Shown here piece by piece: positions 55,043 to 63,069 of a stretch of DNA of 64,000 nucleotides. The position numbers and the translations under genes were made by a program. Source of the stretch: Bog-532 sp963720945. GTDB lineage: Bacteria > Actinomycetota > Actinomycetes > Streptosporangiales > Streptosporangiaceae. The stretch is taken from NCBI GenBank assembly GCA_963720945.1, contig CAVRHH010000005.1, positions 1 through 64,000 on the forward strand. Reading direction: 5' to 3'. The first letter of the stretch is position 1, and the number at the start of each line of letters is the position of its first letter. The notes under the pieces were generated by a model that was not told the origin of the DNA, searched no databases, and saw only the letters and a list, made by a program, of their open reading frames with translations.

Positions 55043-56305
55043 ATGCTCGACAAGCGATTCATCAGAGAAAATCCGGATGCCGTCAAGGCGGCGGTCCGCG
55101 CCAAGGGGATCGACCTTGACGTGGACGAGCTTCTGCAGGCCGACAAGACGGTCCGTAATCTCCAGCACGAGCTGGATGACGCACAGGCCCGGCGCAAGAG
55201 CTCGGCCAAGCAGTTCGCCAGGGCCGATGAGGCCCGCCGCGCCGAGCTGCGGGCGGAACATGAGGAGCTGGAGGGCCGGCTCCGGCAGCTGCGCGACGAA
55301 CTCGCCGAGGCGAGCGCCCAGCTCCAGGAGCTGATGCTGCGGACGCCCACCATCCCGTGGGAGGGCTCGCCGGTAGGGCCGGACGAATCCGCGAACGTGA
55401 CGATCCGCACGTGGGGCCGGCGGCCCGAGTTCGGCTTCGAGCCCCTCGACCACGTGGAGCTGCTGGAAAAGCGCGAATGGGCGGAGTTCGCGCGCGCCCG
55501 GAAGGTCGCCGGGGAGCGCGCCTACGCGCTGCGGGACGACGCGGTGCTGCTGGAGCGTGCGCTGCACTCCTACGCGATCGACGTGCTGCGGACGAGGGAT
55601 TTCACGGTGATCTCGGTGCCGGCCCTGGTCAAGGAGGAACCGCTGATCGGCACCGGGCAGTTCCCCGGCCACCGCGAGGAGACCTACGCGATTCCCGCGG
55701 ACGACCTGTACCTGGCCGGCACGGCCGAGGTGGCCCTGGTCGGCCTGCACTCGGGGGAGATTCTGGACGCCAAGCGCCTGCCCGTCCGTTACGCCGGGAT
55801 CTCGCCGTGCTTCCGGCGTGAGATCGGCAGCGCCGGGCGGGATGTCCGCGGCCTGCTGCGGGTGCACCAGTTCGAGAAGGTAGAGCAGTTCGTCATCTGC
55901 GCGGCGGACGCGGCGGAGTCCGGCCGCTGGCACGCGGAGCTGCTGTCCACCGCCGAGCAGCTGCTGCAGGGGCTGGGCCTGCACTACGAGGTGGTGGAGA
56001 CCTCGACCGGTGACATGGGCATCGGCAAGTTCCGGATGAACGACATCAACACCTGGTTCCCCTCACTGAACCGGTTCCGCGAGACGCACAGCTGCTCGTC
56101 GCTGCACGACTGGCAGGCCCGCCGGGCCAACCTGCGCTACCGCGACGCCGACGGCACCGTCCGGTTCGCGCACACGCTCAACAACACCGCCATCGCCACC
56201 CCGCGGCTGCTGGCGGCGGTCATTGAGAACGGCCAGACCGCCACGGCTGAGGTGCGTGTCCCCGAGGTGCTCCGGCCCTATCTGGGCCAGCGCGAGCTGC
56301 TCTGA
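55043..56305 (+). CDS. serS: Seryl-tRNA synthetase
   Basis: Class II synthetase charging tRNA-Ser, 420 residues. The N-terminal coiled-coil arm (LLQADKTVRNLQHELDDAQA to LRQLRDELAEASAQLQELML) binds the tRNA long arm. The core has GTAEVALVGLHSGEILDAKR, motif 2 in PCFRREIGSAGRDVRGLLRV HQFEKVEQFV and motif 3 in AHTLNNTAIATPRLLAAVIE. The serine-site segment reads ETHSCSSLHDWQARRANLRY, where the common form is SxSNCxxFQARR; this differs from the typical actinomycete SerS and could mark a second, divergent copy. It starts at ATG 55043, about 120 bases beyond the transposon nest. Confidence 0.9.
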   Translation: MLDKRFIRENPDAVKAAVRAKGIDLDVDELLQADKTVRNLQHELDDAQARRKSSAKQFARADEARRAELRAEHEELEGRLRQLRDELAEASAQLQELMLRTPTIPWEGSPVGPDESANVTIRTWGRRPEFGFEPLDHVELLEKREWAEFARARKVAGERAYALRDDAVLLERALHSYAIDVLRTRDFTVISVPALVKEEPLIGTGQFPGHREETYAIPADDLYLAGTAEVALVGLHSGEILDAKRLPVRYAGISPCFRREIGSAGRDVRGLLRVHQFEKVEQFVICAADAAESGRWHAELLSTAEQLLQGLGLHYEVVETSTGDMGIGKFRMNDINTWFPSLNRFRETHSCSSLHDWQARRANLRYRDADGTVRFAHTLNNTAIATPRLLAAVIENGQTATAEVRVPEVLRPYLGQRELL

Positions 56306-56420
56306 CCCGCGGCCGTCCCGGCTGACCGCAGGGGCGGCTGACCCGGAGCAGGGCCAGCGGGCGGGCCCGGAAGCCACGACGGGTGCACAGGCCGCCTGTC
56401 ATCGTCGTACGCTGCCAACC

Positions 56421-57668
56421 GTGGAACTCGTCGCCGGCCGCATCGCGGAACTCGCCGGGCGCCCGGTCCGCGCCCTCACCCGGCGTGATGTGGCGCTGGG
56501 CCTGCTCGGCGCCGGGCCGGATCGTGCGCTCGCTTCGCTGCCGGTGCTGCGCCGGGGGCTGCTCGCGGCGGGTAACCCGATGTCCGCGGCCTACTGGGCC
56601 GCCACGGAAACAATCCTCGGCGCCCTGTCCGACGGCACGGCCCGCACCGGTGAGGTACGGGAATGGCTGGAGGCGACCGGTACCGAGCCGAGCAGCATCA
56701 TCGGCCTGCACGTGTGGGATGACCCGCCCGAGCGCAGCGCGCTGCAGGCGGAGATGCATGCGCTGCTGGTGTGCCACCTGGAGGCGAAGCTGGCCGCCGG
56801 CGAGGCCGATCCCGACCAGCTCGTAGCGGGTGACGCCGCGGCGCTGCGCGCCTACGCCGAATGCCAGGAGCAGTGGATGGCGACGCCGCTGCCCGACGGG
56901 CGGATCCCGATGGACGTGCTGCTGGACGAGAAGGACGCCGAGTTTCTCGCCGAATGGGCGGCCGCCGATTCCGACGCGCTGACCGCCTTGCAGGCGGCGC
57001 TCGACGAAGTGGGCGAGCGCCCGCTGCCCGCGGACCAGCTCGCGGCGGCGTGCGGTGCCGCGCGGGACGCGATCGCCCACCCCGGGCTCACTGGCCGTCT
57101 GCTGGCCGCGTGCGGCGGGGCGGACGAACGGTCGCTGCCGGGCGATGACGTGGATCTCTGGCTGACCCTGGCCGCGGGCGTCGTATCGCCAGCCGGCGAG
57201 GCCATGGGCACGGCCGCCGCGGGTGGCCCACCGGGTCCGGGCCACGCCGCCGCCGCAGCGCCCGGGCCAGCGCCGGACGAGAGCGACGATGAAGAGACGG
57301 ACACGGTGTCACGGGCTATCGGCGCCCTGTGCGCGCTGGAGCACATCGACTGGCTCGCTGCCGTCTCGGCCCTGGCCAGGGGTGGCCCCGGCACGCCGGC
57401 GTCCGCGGCCGACATCACCCGTTACGTGCGCGAATACTGCGAGGCCGGCTCGCCGCCCGGGCCCAGGGACATGCTGGCCGCGCTCCCCGATGGCCTGGAC
57501 GGCGCTAGCGACGAGGACTTTGACGAAGAGGCCGTCGAGGAGCTGTTTTCCTACGTCGCGAGCCTGTGGGAGGTCCTCGGCGCCACCGACGCGGCACAGC
57601 GCCTGACGGCCCTGGGCTGGTGGGGACTGCCGGAGGCGCTACGGAAGGTGTGGGCCCCGGCCACCTGA
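56421..57668 (+). CDS. Hypothetical protein, Ala/Glu-rich, helical
   Basis: About 415 residues; family not recognised. Readable parts are LVAGRIAELAGRPVRALTRR, DVALGLLGAGPDRALASLPV, PMSAAYWAATETILGALSDG and IGLHVWDDPPERSALQAEMH in the first half, and an acidic second half (DESDDEETDTVSRAI, DEDFDEEAVEELFSYVASLW). A Pro/Gly/Ala linker separates the halves. There is no signal or membrane segment. GTG 56421 is the start. It follows serS on the same strand by 115 bases and might share its transcript. Codon usage is normal for the window. Confidence 0.6.
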   Translation: MELVAGRIAELAGRPVRALTRRDVALGLLGAGPDRALASLPVLRRGLLAAGNPMSAAYWAATETILGALSDGTARTGEVREWLEATGTEPSSIIGLHVWDDPPERSALQAEMHALLVCHLEAKLAAGEADPDQLVAGDAAALRAYAECQEQWMATPLPDGRIPMDVLLDEKDAEFLAEWAAADSDALTALQAALDEVGERPLPADQLAAACGAARDAIAHPGLTGRLLAACGGADERSLPGDDVDLWLTLAAGVVSPAGEAMGTAAAGGPPGPGHAAAAAPGPAPDESDDEETDTVSRAIGALCALEHIDWLAAVSALARGGPGTPASAADITRYVREYCEAGSPPGPRDMLAALPDGLDGASDEDFDEEAVEELFSYVASLWEVLGATDAAQRLTALGWWGLPEALRKVWAPAT

Positions 57669-57675
57669 GCGGTGG

Positions 57676-57936
57676 TTACTTCCGCCGGTCACCGGGCGGT
57701 GCCGGAGTCCCGGTGACCGCGGATGACGCGGCCGACGCGGACGCACCGTCCTCTTCCGGGGGCGGCGGGATCTTCTTCAGCTGCCGGCTCAGGGAGCGGA
57801 GCAGGAAGTACAGCGCGATCCCCATCGCCGCGACGACGAGAAAACCCAGCACACCGGGCGTGACATTGTTGACCGGCACGCTGTCCTTGGCCAGCATCGT
57901 GCCGCCCAGCGCCGCAGCCGTGACCGTCACAGACAT
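57676..57936 (-). CDS. Small single-helix membrane protein downstream of mca
   Basis: 86 residues with one membrane helix (VTPGVLGFLVVAAMGIALYF LL) preceded by a short outside segment and followed by a basic then acidic cytoplasmic tail (RSLSRQLKKIPPPPEEDG). Proteins of this type lie next to mca in other actinomycetes. The ATG at 57936 overlaps the end of mca by 10 bases, indicating coupled translation. Function unknown. Confidence 0.8.
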   Translation of the reverse strand: MSVTVTAAALGGTMLAKDSVPVNNVTPGVLGFLVVAAMGIALYFLLRSLSRQLKKIPPPPEEDGASASAASSAVTGTPAPPGDRRK

Positions 57937-58910
57937 ACCCTCTCCCGGACCCCGGCGAACAGATCGTCCTCCGGCAGCTCGGTATCGACGAGTGACCTAG
58001 CCAGATGATAGTCCTCGGTCGGCCACGCGGCGCGCTGCACGTCGACCGGGCAGGCGAACCAGAAGCCCGCCGGGTCGATCTGGGTCGCGTGCGCCCGCAG
58101 GGCCGCGTCCCTGATCTCGAAGAAGCCACCACACGGCACGCGCGTCGTGATCTCGAGCTCCCGGCGCGGATGCGGGTCCTCATCCCACTGCTCGAACATT
58201 GTGCCGTACGGCGATTCCAGGCCGCGGCGCAGCATCTCCTCGTGCAGGGCCCTGAACTTCCCGCGATGAAACGAGGCGAAGTAGTACAGCTTGAGTGGCT
58301 GCCACGGCTCACCGGTGCCGGCGTAGCGGTCCGGGTCCGCAGCGGCCTCGAACGCCTCCACCGCCACCTGGTGGGACATGACGTGATCAGGGTGCGGGTA
58401 GCCGCCCGATTCGTCGTAGGCCAGCATCACATGCGGCCGGAACTCGCGTACCGCGCGTACCAGCGGCCGCGCCGCCTCCTGCAGAGGCGTCAGCGCGAAG
58501 CAGCCCGGCGGCAGCGGCGGCTTCGGGTCACCCTCGGGCAGGCCGGAGTCGACGAAACCCAGGAAACGCTGGCCGACGCCGAGAATCTCCCGGGCCCGGG
58601 CCATCTCTTCCTGCCGGAGGCGGGGCAGGCTGGCCCGCACCTCCGGGCGGTCCATCGCCGGATTGAGGACGTCGCCGCGCTCGCCGCCGGTCAGCGTGCA
58701 CACGAGTACCTCGACGCCCTCCCGGACGTACCGCGCCATCGTCGCGGCACCCTTGCTGGACTCGTCATCCGGATGCGCATGGACGGCCATCAGCCGCAGC
58801 GGTTCCGGGGCGCCGGCCGCCCCGGGGGCAACGGAACCGGCGGCCTCGCCGGGCGCGCAGGAACGAGGATGCCGTCCGAACCGCTCCGGCCCGGCTGTCT
58901 CCGCGGACAA
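57927..58910 (-). CDS. mca: Mycothiol S-conjugate amidase
   Basis: Zinc amidase of the LmbE-like family that cleaves mycothiol S-conjugates to a mercapturic acid and GlcN-Ins, in detoxification. About 327 residues. It has the zinc-binding AVHAHPDDESSKGAATMARY, TLTGGERGDVLNPAMDR, FVDSGLPEGDPKPPLPPGCF, AYDESGGYPHPDHVMSHQVA and PLKLYYFASFHRGKF. The presence of Mca implies a mycothiol-making actinobacterium. The start is TTG 58910 with GGGAGA 4-5 bases upstream; the first ~37 residues are low-complexity. The downstream small membrane gene overlaps. Confidence 0.92.
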   Translation of the reverse strand: MSAETAGPERFGRHPRSCAPGEAAGSVAPGAAGAPEPLRLMAVHAHPDDESSKGAATMARYVREGVEVLVCTLTGGERGDVLNPAMDRPEVRASLPRLRQEEMARAREILGVGQRFLGFVDSGLPEGDPKPPLPPGCFALTPLQEAARPLVRAVREFRPHVMLAYDESGGYPHPDHVMSHQVAVEAFEAAADPDRYAGTGEPWQPLKLYYFASFHRGKFRALHEEMLRRGLESPYGTMFEQWDEDPHPRRELEITTRVPCGGFFEIRDAALRAHATQIDPAGFWFACPVDVQRAAWPTEDYHLARSLVDTELPEDDLFAGVRERVCL

Positions 58911-58928
58911 GCGATCTCCCTTGATTGC

Positions 58929-58967
58929 CTCAGTGCAGTGTCTCAGTACGGTGCCTCAGTACAGCGC
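58929..58967. repeat. Three 13-bp direct repeats upstream of mca
   Basis: CTCAGTGCAGTGT, CTCAGTACGGTGC and CTCAGTACAGCGC follow each other directly (58929, 58942, 58955), 19 to 57 bases from the mca start. They could be a regulator's repeated site or simple slippage. The region to 59205 otherwise holds the mca and greA promoters and no gene. Confidence 0.5.
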
Positions 58968-59205
58968 GGAAAGCGGGCACGCCGGGGCACGTGGGCGCAC
59001 GCCCGTCACCAGGTCAGTTGTCCCCGGCGCGGTCCGTGCCGCGTCAATTAACGGAAAACCCGCACCGGCGCCGGCCACATTCCCTGCCTGCACCATTTGA
59101 CTAGTGCGGCTTAGTCGTCAACGCTAGTTAGCCTCAAAAGGTTACCCGGATGGGGCCGCCCACGGCCCCTGCGACAGCTACAGCGTGCAGTACTGAGGAG
59201 TGCCC

Positions 59206-59706
59206 GTGACCGAGACCCGCGACGCAAGCGTCACCTGGCTGACCCAGGAAGCGTATGACCGGCTCAAAGCCGAACTGGATGACCGCTCAGGACCACTGCG
59301 GGTCGAGATCGCGAAGAGAATTGAGGCCGCCCGCGAAGAAGGAGATCTTCGCGAGAACGGCGGTTACCACGCGGCCAAGGAAGAACAGGGCAAGAACGAG
59401 GGCCGCGTGCTGCAGATCCAGCAGATTCTCGAGAACGCCCGCGTCGGTGAGCCACCGCGGACCGACGGCGTGGTGGGGCCGGGAATGACCGTGACCGTCC
59501 GCTTCGCCGGCGACGACGAAGAGGTCGCCTTCCTGCTCGCCTCGCGGGAGGAAAGCGGCGCGCCCATCGATGTCTACTCCCCGCGTTCGCCGCTGGGCAG
59601 CGCGATCCTCGGCAAGAAGGTCGGCGAGAACGCCACGTACTCGCTGCCGAACGGCCGCTCCGCCACAGTGGAGATCCTGGAGGCCGTCCCCTACCTAGGC
59701 GCCTGA
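59206..59706 (+). CDS. greA: Transcription elongation factor GreA
   Basis: About 166 residues, normal length. The N-terminal coiled coil (TWLTQEAYDRLKAELDDRSG, EIAKRIEAAREEGDLRENGG YHAAKEEQGKNEGR) carries the acidic tip that enters the polymerase channel to stimulate transcript cleavage. The C-terminal FKBP-like domain ends SPLGSAILGKKVGENATYSL. Start GTG 59206 is preferred: GAGGAG lies 5 bases before it, whereas the GTG at 59200 would overlap that ribosome site. Confidence 0.95.
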   Translation: MTETRDASVTWLTQEAYDRLKAELDDRSGPLRVEIAKRIEAAREEGDLRENGGYHAAKEEQGKNEGRVLQIQQILENARVGEPPRTDGVVGPGMTVTVRFAGDDEEVAFLLASREESGAPIDVYSPRSPLGSAILGKKVGENATYSLPNGRSATVEILEAVPYLGA

Positions 59707-60056
59707 CCCCACCGGAAGGGTACGGCGAGACGATCGTAACCGGCCAGCGAGCCCGGGCCTCGTGCCCGGGCGAGCGGCCGGTGCTATCGGCGAGTACCAC
59801 AACGGGTTACGCCGAGACGCTCGTAACCGGCCAGCGAGCCGGGCCCTTGGGCCCGGCGAGTGCCGGTGTGTCGGCGAAGTACCACCGCGCGGGCGCGGAG
59901 CGCATTCGGGGGGTTCCGGGGGGTCGCCCCCCGGGCCAACACAGCGAGCCGGGCCCTTGGGCCCGGCGAGCGCCGGTGTGTCGGCGAAGTACCACCGCGC
60001 GGGCGCGGAGCGCATTCGGGGGGTTCCGGGGGGTCGCCCCCCGGGCCAACACCGTC
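59707..60056 (-). repeat. Interspersed 3'-end repeat array between greA and ilvA
   Basis: Read from the ilvA stop (minus strand): the G-rich hairpin module begins 7 bases after the stop, then the GGTACTTCGCCGACA stretch and the second module, and the whole pair is repeated almost identically (units of about 116 bases, 59825-59940 and 59941-60056). A further divergent copy of the second module lies next to greA (59730-59800). No gene is present. Confidence 0.88.
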
Positions 60057-61274
60057 TTACCCGAAGACCAGCGTGTATCCGGCCTGGCGGAGCTCGGTGA
60101 TCACTTCCTCACAGTGCTCCGGCCCGCGCGTCTCCACCTGCAGCAGCACCTCCACCTCGCCGACCTGCAGGCGCGGGGTGACCCGCTCGTGCCAGACGTC
60201 CAGGACGTTGGCGCCGAGACCGGCCAGCTGGTGCAGCAGGGTGGCCAGTGCGCCGGGCCGGTCCGGCAGCCGGCAGCGGAAGGCGAGGAAGCGCCCGGCC
60301 GCTCGCAGGCCATGCCGGAGCAGCTTCGACAGCAGCAGCGGATCGATATTGCCGCCGGACAGCACGACCACGATCGGCGGCTGCATCTGCTCGGCGTGCT
60401 CCAGCAGGGCGGCCACGCCGGCCGCGCCGGCTGGCTCGACGACCTGCTTGGCCCGCTCCAGGCAGAGCAGCAGCCCGCGGGACAGGCTCTCCTCCGTCAC
60501 CGTCACGACGCGCGCGCCGCAGTCCGACAAGAGCCCGAAGGCCAGCTCACCGGGACGGCTGACCGCGATACCGTCGGCCATCGTGGGGGCGCCCTTCACC
60601 GGGATCGGGCGCCCGGCGGCCAGCGAGGCGGGGTACGGCGCCACCGCGGCGGACTGGACACCGATGATCTGGACCGCCGGGTCGAGGCTCTTGATCGCCA
60701 CGGCCACGCCGGCCGCGAGGCCGCCGCCACCTACCGGGATCACCACCGTCCGGACCTGGGGGCACTGTTCGATGATCTCGAACCCGAGCGTTCCCTGGCC
60801 GGTCACGACGTCCGGATGCTCGAAGGGATGGATCAGCACGCTCCCGGTCCTGGCCGCGTACTCCTCCGCGCCCGCCAGAGCGTCCTCGACCGACGACCCC
60901 TGCAGGACGACGTCCGCTCCGTAGTCGCGGGTCGCCTGGACCTTCGGCAGCGGCGCGCCCTCCGGCATGTACACCGTGGACCTGGTCTCCAGCAGGCCCG
61001 CCGCGTACGCCACCCCCTGAGCGTGGTTCCCGGCGCTCGCCGCCACCACCCCGCGGGCGCGCTCCGCATCGGTGAGCCGGGCGATCCGCAGGTAGGCGCC
61101 GCGGACCTTGAAGGAGCCGGTGCGCTGCAGATTCTCGCACTTCAGGAACACCGGCCCGCCGACCAGCTCGGACAGCACCCGGGACCGGAGGACCGGCGTC
61201 GGGGAGACCACATCACGGATCAGTTCGCGTGCCGCCACCACATCATCGGCTTGCACCTGAGACACCGTTGCCAC
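60057..61274 (-). CDS. ilvA: Threonine ammonia-lyase with C-terminal ACT domain
   Basis: PLP enzyme converting threonine to 2-oxobutanoate, the entry to isoleucine synthesis. 405 residues. The PLP lysine is in NLQRTGSFKVRGAYLR (Lys near 56), with SAGNHAQGVAYAAGL, the phosphate loop in VIPVGGGGLAAGVAVAI and VVLSGGNIDPLLLSKLL. The last ~75 residues form an ACT domain (FRCRLPDRPGALATLLHQLA), the arrangement of the shorter, single-ACT form. The start lies at 61274. It converges with greA across the repeat array. Confidence 0.92.
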   Translation of the reverse strand: MATVSQVQADDVVAARELIRDVVSPTPVLRSRVLSELVGGPVFLKCENLQRTGSFKVRGAYLRIARLTDAERARGVVAASAGNHAQGVAYAAGLLETRSTVYMPEGAPLPKVQATRDYGADVVLQGSSVEDALAGAEEYAARTGSVLIHPFEHPDVVTGQGTLGFEIIEQCPQVRTVVIPVGGGGLAAGVAVAIKSLDPAVQIIGVQSAAVAPYPASLAAGRPIPVKGAPTMADGIAVSRPGELAFGLLSDCGARVVTVTEESLSRGLLLCLERAKQVVEPAGAAGVAALLEHAEQMQPPIVVVLSGGNIDPLLLSKLLRHGLRAAGRFLAFRCRLPDRPGALATLLHQLAGLGANVLDVWHERVTPRLQVGEVEVLLQVETRGPEHCEEVITELRQAGYTLVFG

Positions 61275-61386
61275 CAGAGCAGTGTGCCATGCCGCCGGGC
61301 CCGGGCGCGGCCGGGTACGGCACCCGGCCGGGCCCGCGGAAAGCCGGGGGCAGATGCGAACACCTACGAGAGGGACATAATGTCGA

Positions 61387-62922
61387 ATGGTGCAGCCAAA
61401 CAGCCAGCATCGTCATCCCGCCGCGCGGCACGGGGGGCCTCCGGCTCCCGCCACGCTGGGCGAACTGCGCGCGGACGGCCACGTCTACCGGAGCGTCAAG
61501 GAGGAGATCAGGCAGAACCTGCTCGCCCGGATGCGGGCCGGCCAGGACCGGTTCCCGGGCATCATCGGCTTCGGCAACACGGTGCTCCCGCACCTGGAAC
61601 GGGCCCTTCTCGCCGGTCACGACGTCATCCTGCTCGGCGAGCGCGGGCAGGGTAAGACCCGGCTCATCCGGACTCTGGCCGGGCTGCTCGACGAGTGGGC
61701 GCCCGCCGTGGCCGGATGTGAGATCAACGACCACCCCTTCGTGCCGGTCTGCGCCCGCTGCCGGCGCCTCGCCGAGGAACTAGGCGAGGACCTGCCGATC
61801 GTCTGGCGCAACGCGCGGGACCGGTACGGCGAGAAGCTCGCCACCCCGGACACGAGCGTCGGCGACCTAATCGGGGACATCGACCCGGTGAAGGTCGCGG
61901 AAGGCCGGACGCTGGGCGACCCGGAGACGGTCCACTTCGGCCTGGTGCCGCGGACCAACCGGGGCATCTTCTGCCTGAACGAGCTGCCCGACCTGGCTGA
62001 GCGGATCCAGGTGGCCCTGCTCAACGTGCTGGAGGAGCGGGACATCGGGGTCCGCGGGTACGCGCTCCGGCTTCCCCTCGACCTGGTGCTGGTGGCCAGC
62101 GCCAACCCGGAGGACTATACGAACCGGGGCCGCATCATCACCCCCCTGAAGGACCGGTTCGGCGCCGAGATCCGCACCCACTACCCGCTGACGCTCGACG
62201 ACGAGCTGAGGCTGATCCGCCAGGAGGCCGTCGTCGGCTGGGACGGAACGGTCCCCGGTGCGGAGCTGCCCGAGCATCTAGTGGAGGTCATCGCGCGCTT
62301 CACCCGGCTGGTCCGCGAGTCACCGACGGTGGACTCGCGCTCCGGCGTCTCGGCCCGGTTCGCGATCGCGGCCGCCGAGGGGGCGGCGGCCTCGGCGGTG
62401 CGCCGGGCTGCCCTCGCCGAGGCGGCCGCCACCCGGCCGGCCCGGCGCAGCAGCGGCACCCGCGCCGTGCACCGCGCCGGGAGCGGCACGCCGGGCGCCA
62501 CCGCCGAGCAGCCGGTGGCGCGGGTCTGCGATCTGCCGGCGATCGTCGGGACGCTGCGGGGCAAGGTCGAGTTCGAGGTCAGCGAGGAGGGCCGGGAGGA
62601 AGAGGTGCTCGCTCACCTGCTCCGCCGGGCCATCGCGGAAACCTTCCGGGCCCGGCTGGGCAGCGCCGACCTGTCCCCGCTGCTGGCCAAGTTCGACGGC
62701 GGCCAGACCGTGGAGTCCGGTGAGCTGATCCCCGCATCCGAACTGCTCCAGCGGATCGGTGAGGTGCCGGGACTGGCCAAGATCATGCAACGGCTGGGCA
62801 TGGACGGCGGCGAATCGTTCGGCCATGCGGCCGCGGCGATCGAATTCGCACTGGAAGGGCTGTACCTGATGCGGCGCCTGTCCAAGGACACGATGGACGG
62901 CACGGCGGTCTACCGGACGTGA
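61387..62922 (+). CDS. MoxR/magnesium-chelatase-type AAA+ ATPase
   Basis: About 511 residues. AAA+ core: GFGNTVLPHLERALLAGHDV, Walker A LLGERGQGKTRL, VPRTNRGIFCLNELPDLAER (Walker B), VASANPEDYTNRGRIITPLK and DRFGAEIRTHYPLTLDDEL. The C-terminal part is helical and specific to the group paired with VWA proteins. The start is uncertain: GAGAGGGA precedes ATG 61380 in a different frame (SNGAAKQPASSSRRAARG), which would join this frame only through an indel in the G6 run near 61433. A VWA-domain gene follows; such pairs act as metal-chelatase-like or chaperone-type machines. The last 15 codons are duplicated downstream. Confidence 0.82.
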   Translation: MVQPNSQHRHPAARHGGPPAPATLGELRADGHVYRSVKEEIRQNLLARMRAGQDRFPGIIGFGNTVLPHLERALLAGHDVILLGERGQGKTRLIRTLAGLLDEWAPAVAGCEINDHPFVPVCARCRRLAEELGEDLPIVWRNARDRYGEKLATPDTSVGDLIGDIDPVKVAEGRTLGDPETVHFGLVPRTNRGIFCLNELPDLAERIQVALLNVLEERDIGVRGYALRLPLDLVLVASANPEDYTNRGRIITPLKDRFGAEIRTHYPLTLDDELRLIRQEAVVGWDGTVPGAELPEHLVEVIARFTRLVRESPTVDSRSGVSARFAIAAAEGAAASAVRRAALAEAAATRPARRSSGTRAVHRAGSGTPGATAEQPVARVCDLPAIVGTLRGKVEFEVSEEGREEEVLAHLLRRAIAETFRARLGSADLSPLLAKFDGGQTVESGELIPASELLQRIGEVPGLAKIMQRLGMDGGESFGHAAAAIEFALEGLYLMRRLSKDTMDGTAVYRT

Positions 62923-63047
62923 GAAAGGCCGTGCGCCGGCCAGGCCGGACGTGCCAGACACCGACGGCCCGGACCCAAGGACACGATGGACGGCACGGCG
63001 GTCTACCGGACGTGAGAAAGGCCGTGCACCGGCCAGGCCGGACGTGC
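62882..63047. repeat. 73-bp direct duplication of the ATPase gene end
   Basis: 62882-62954 and 62975-63047 are nearly identical (one mismatch), 93 bases apart. The unit covers the last codons (KDTMDGTAVYRT, stop) and the following 30 bases. The second copy sits 22 bases before the VWA gene and may affect its ribosome access. Confidence 0.9.
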
Positions 63048-63069
63048 AGCCCGGACGTAGGGACGGTTG

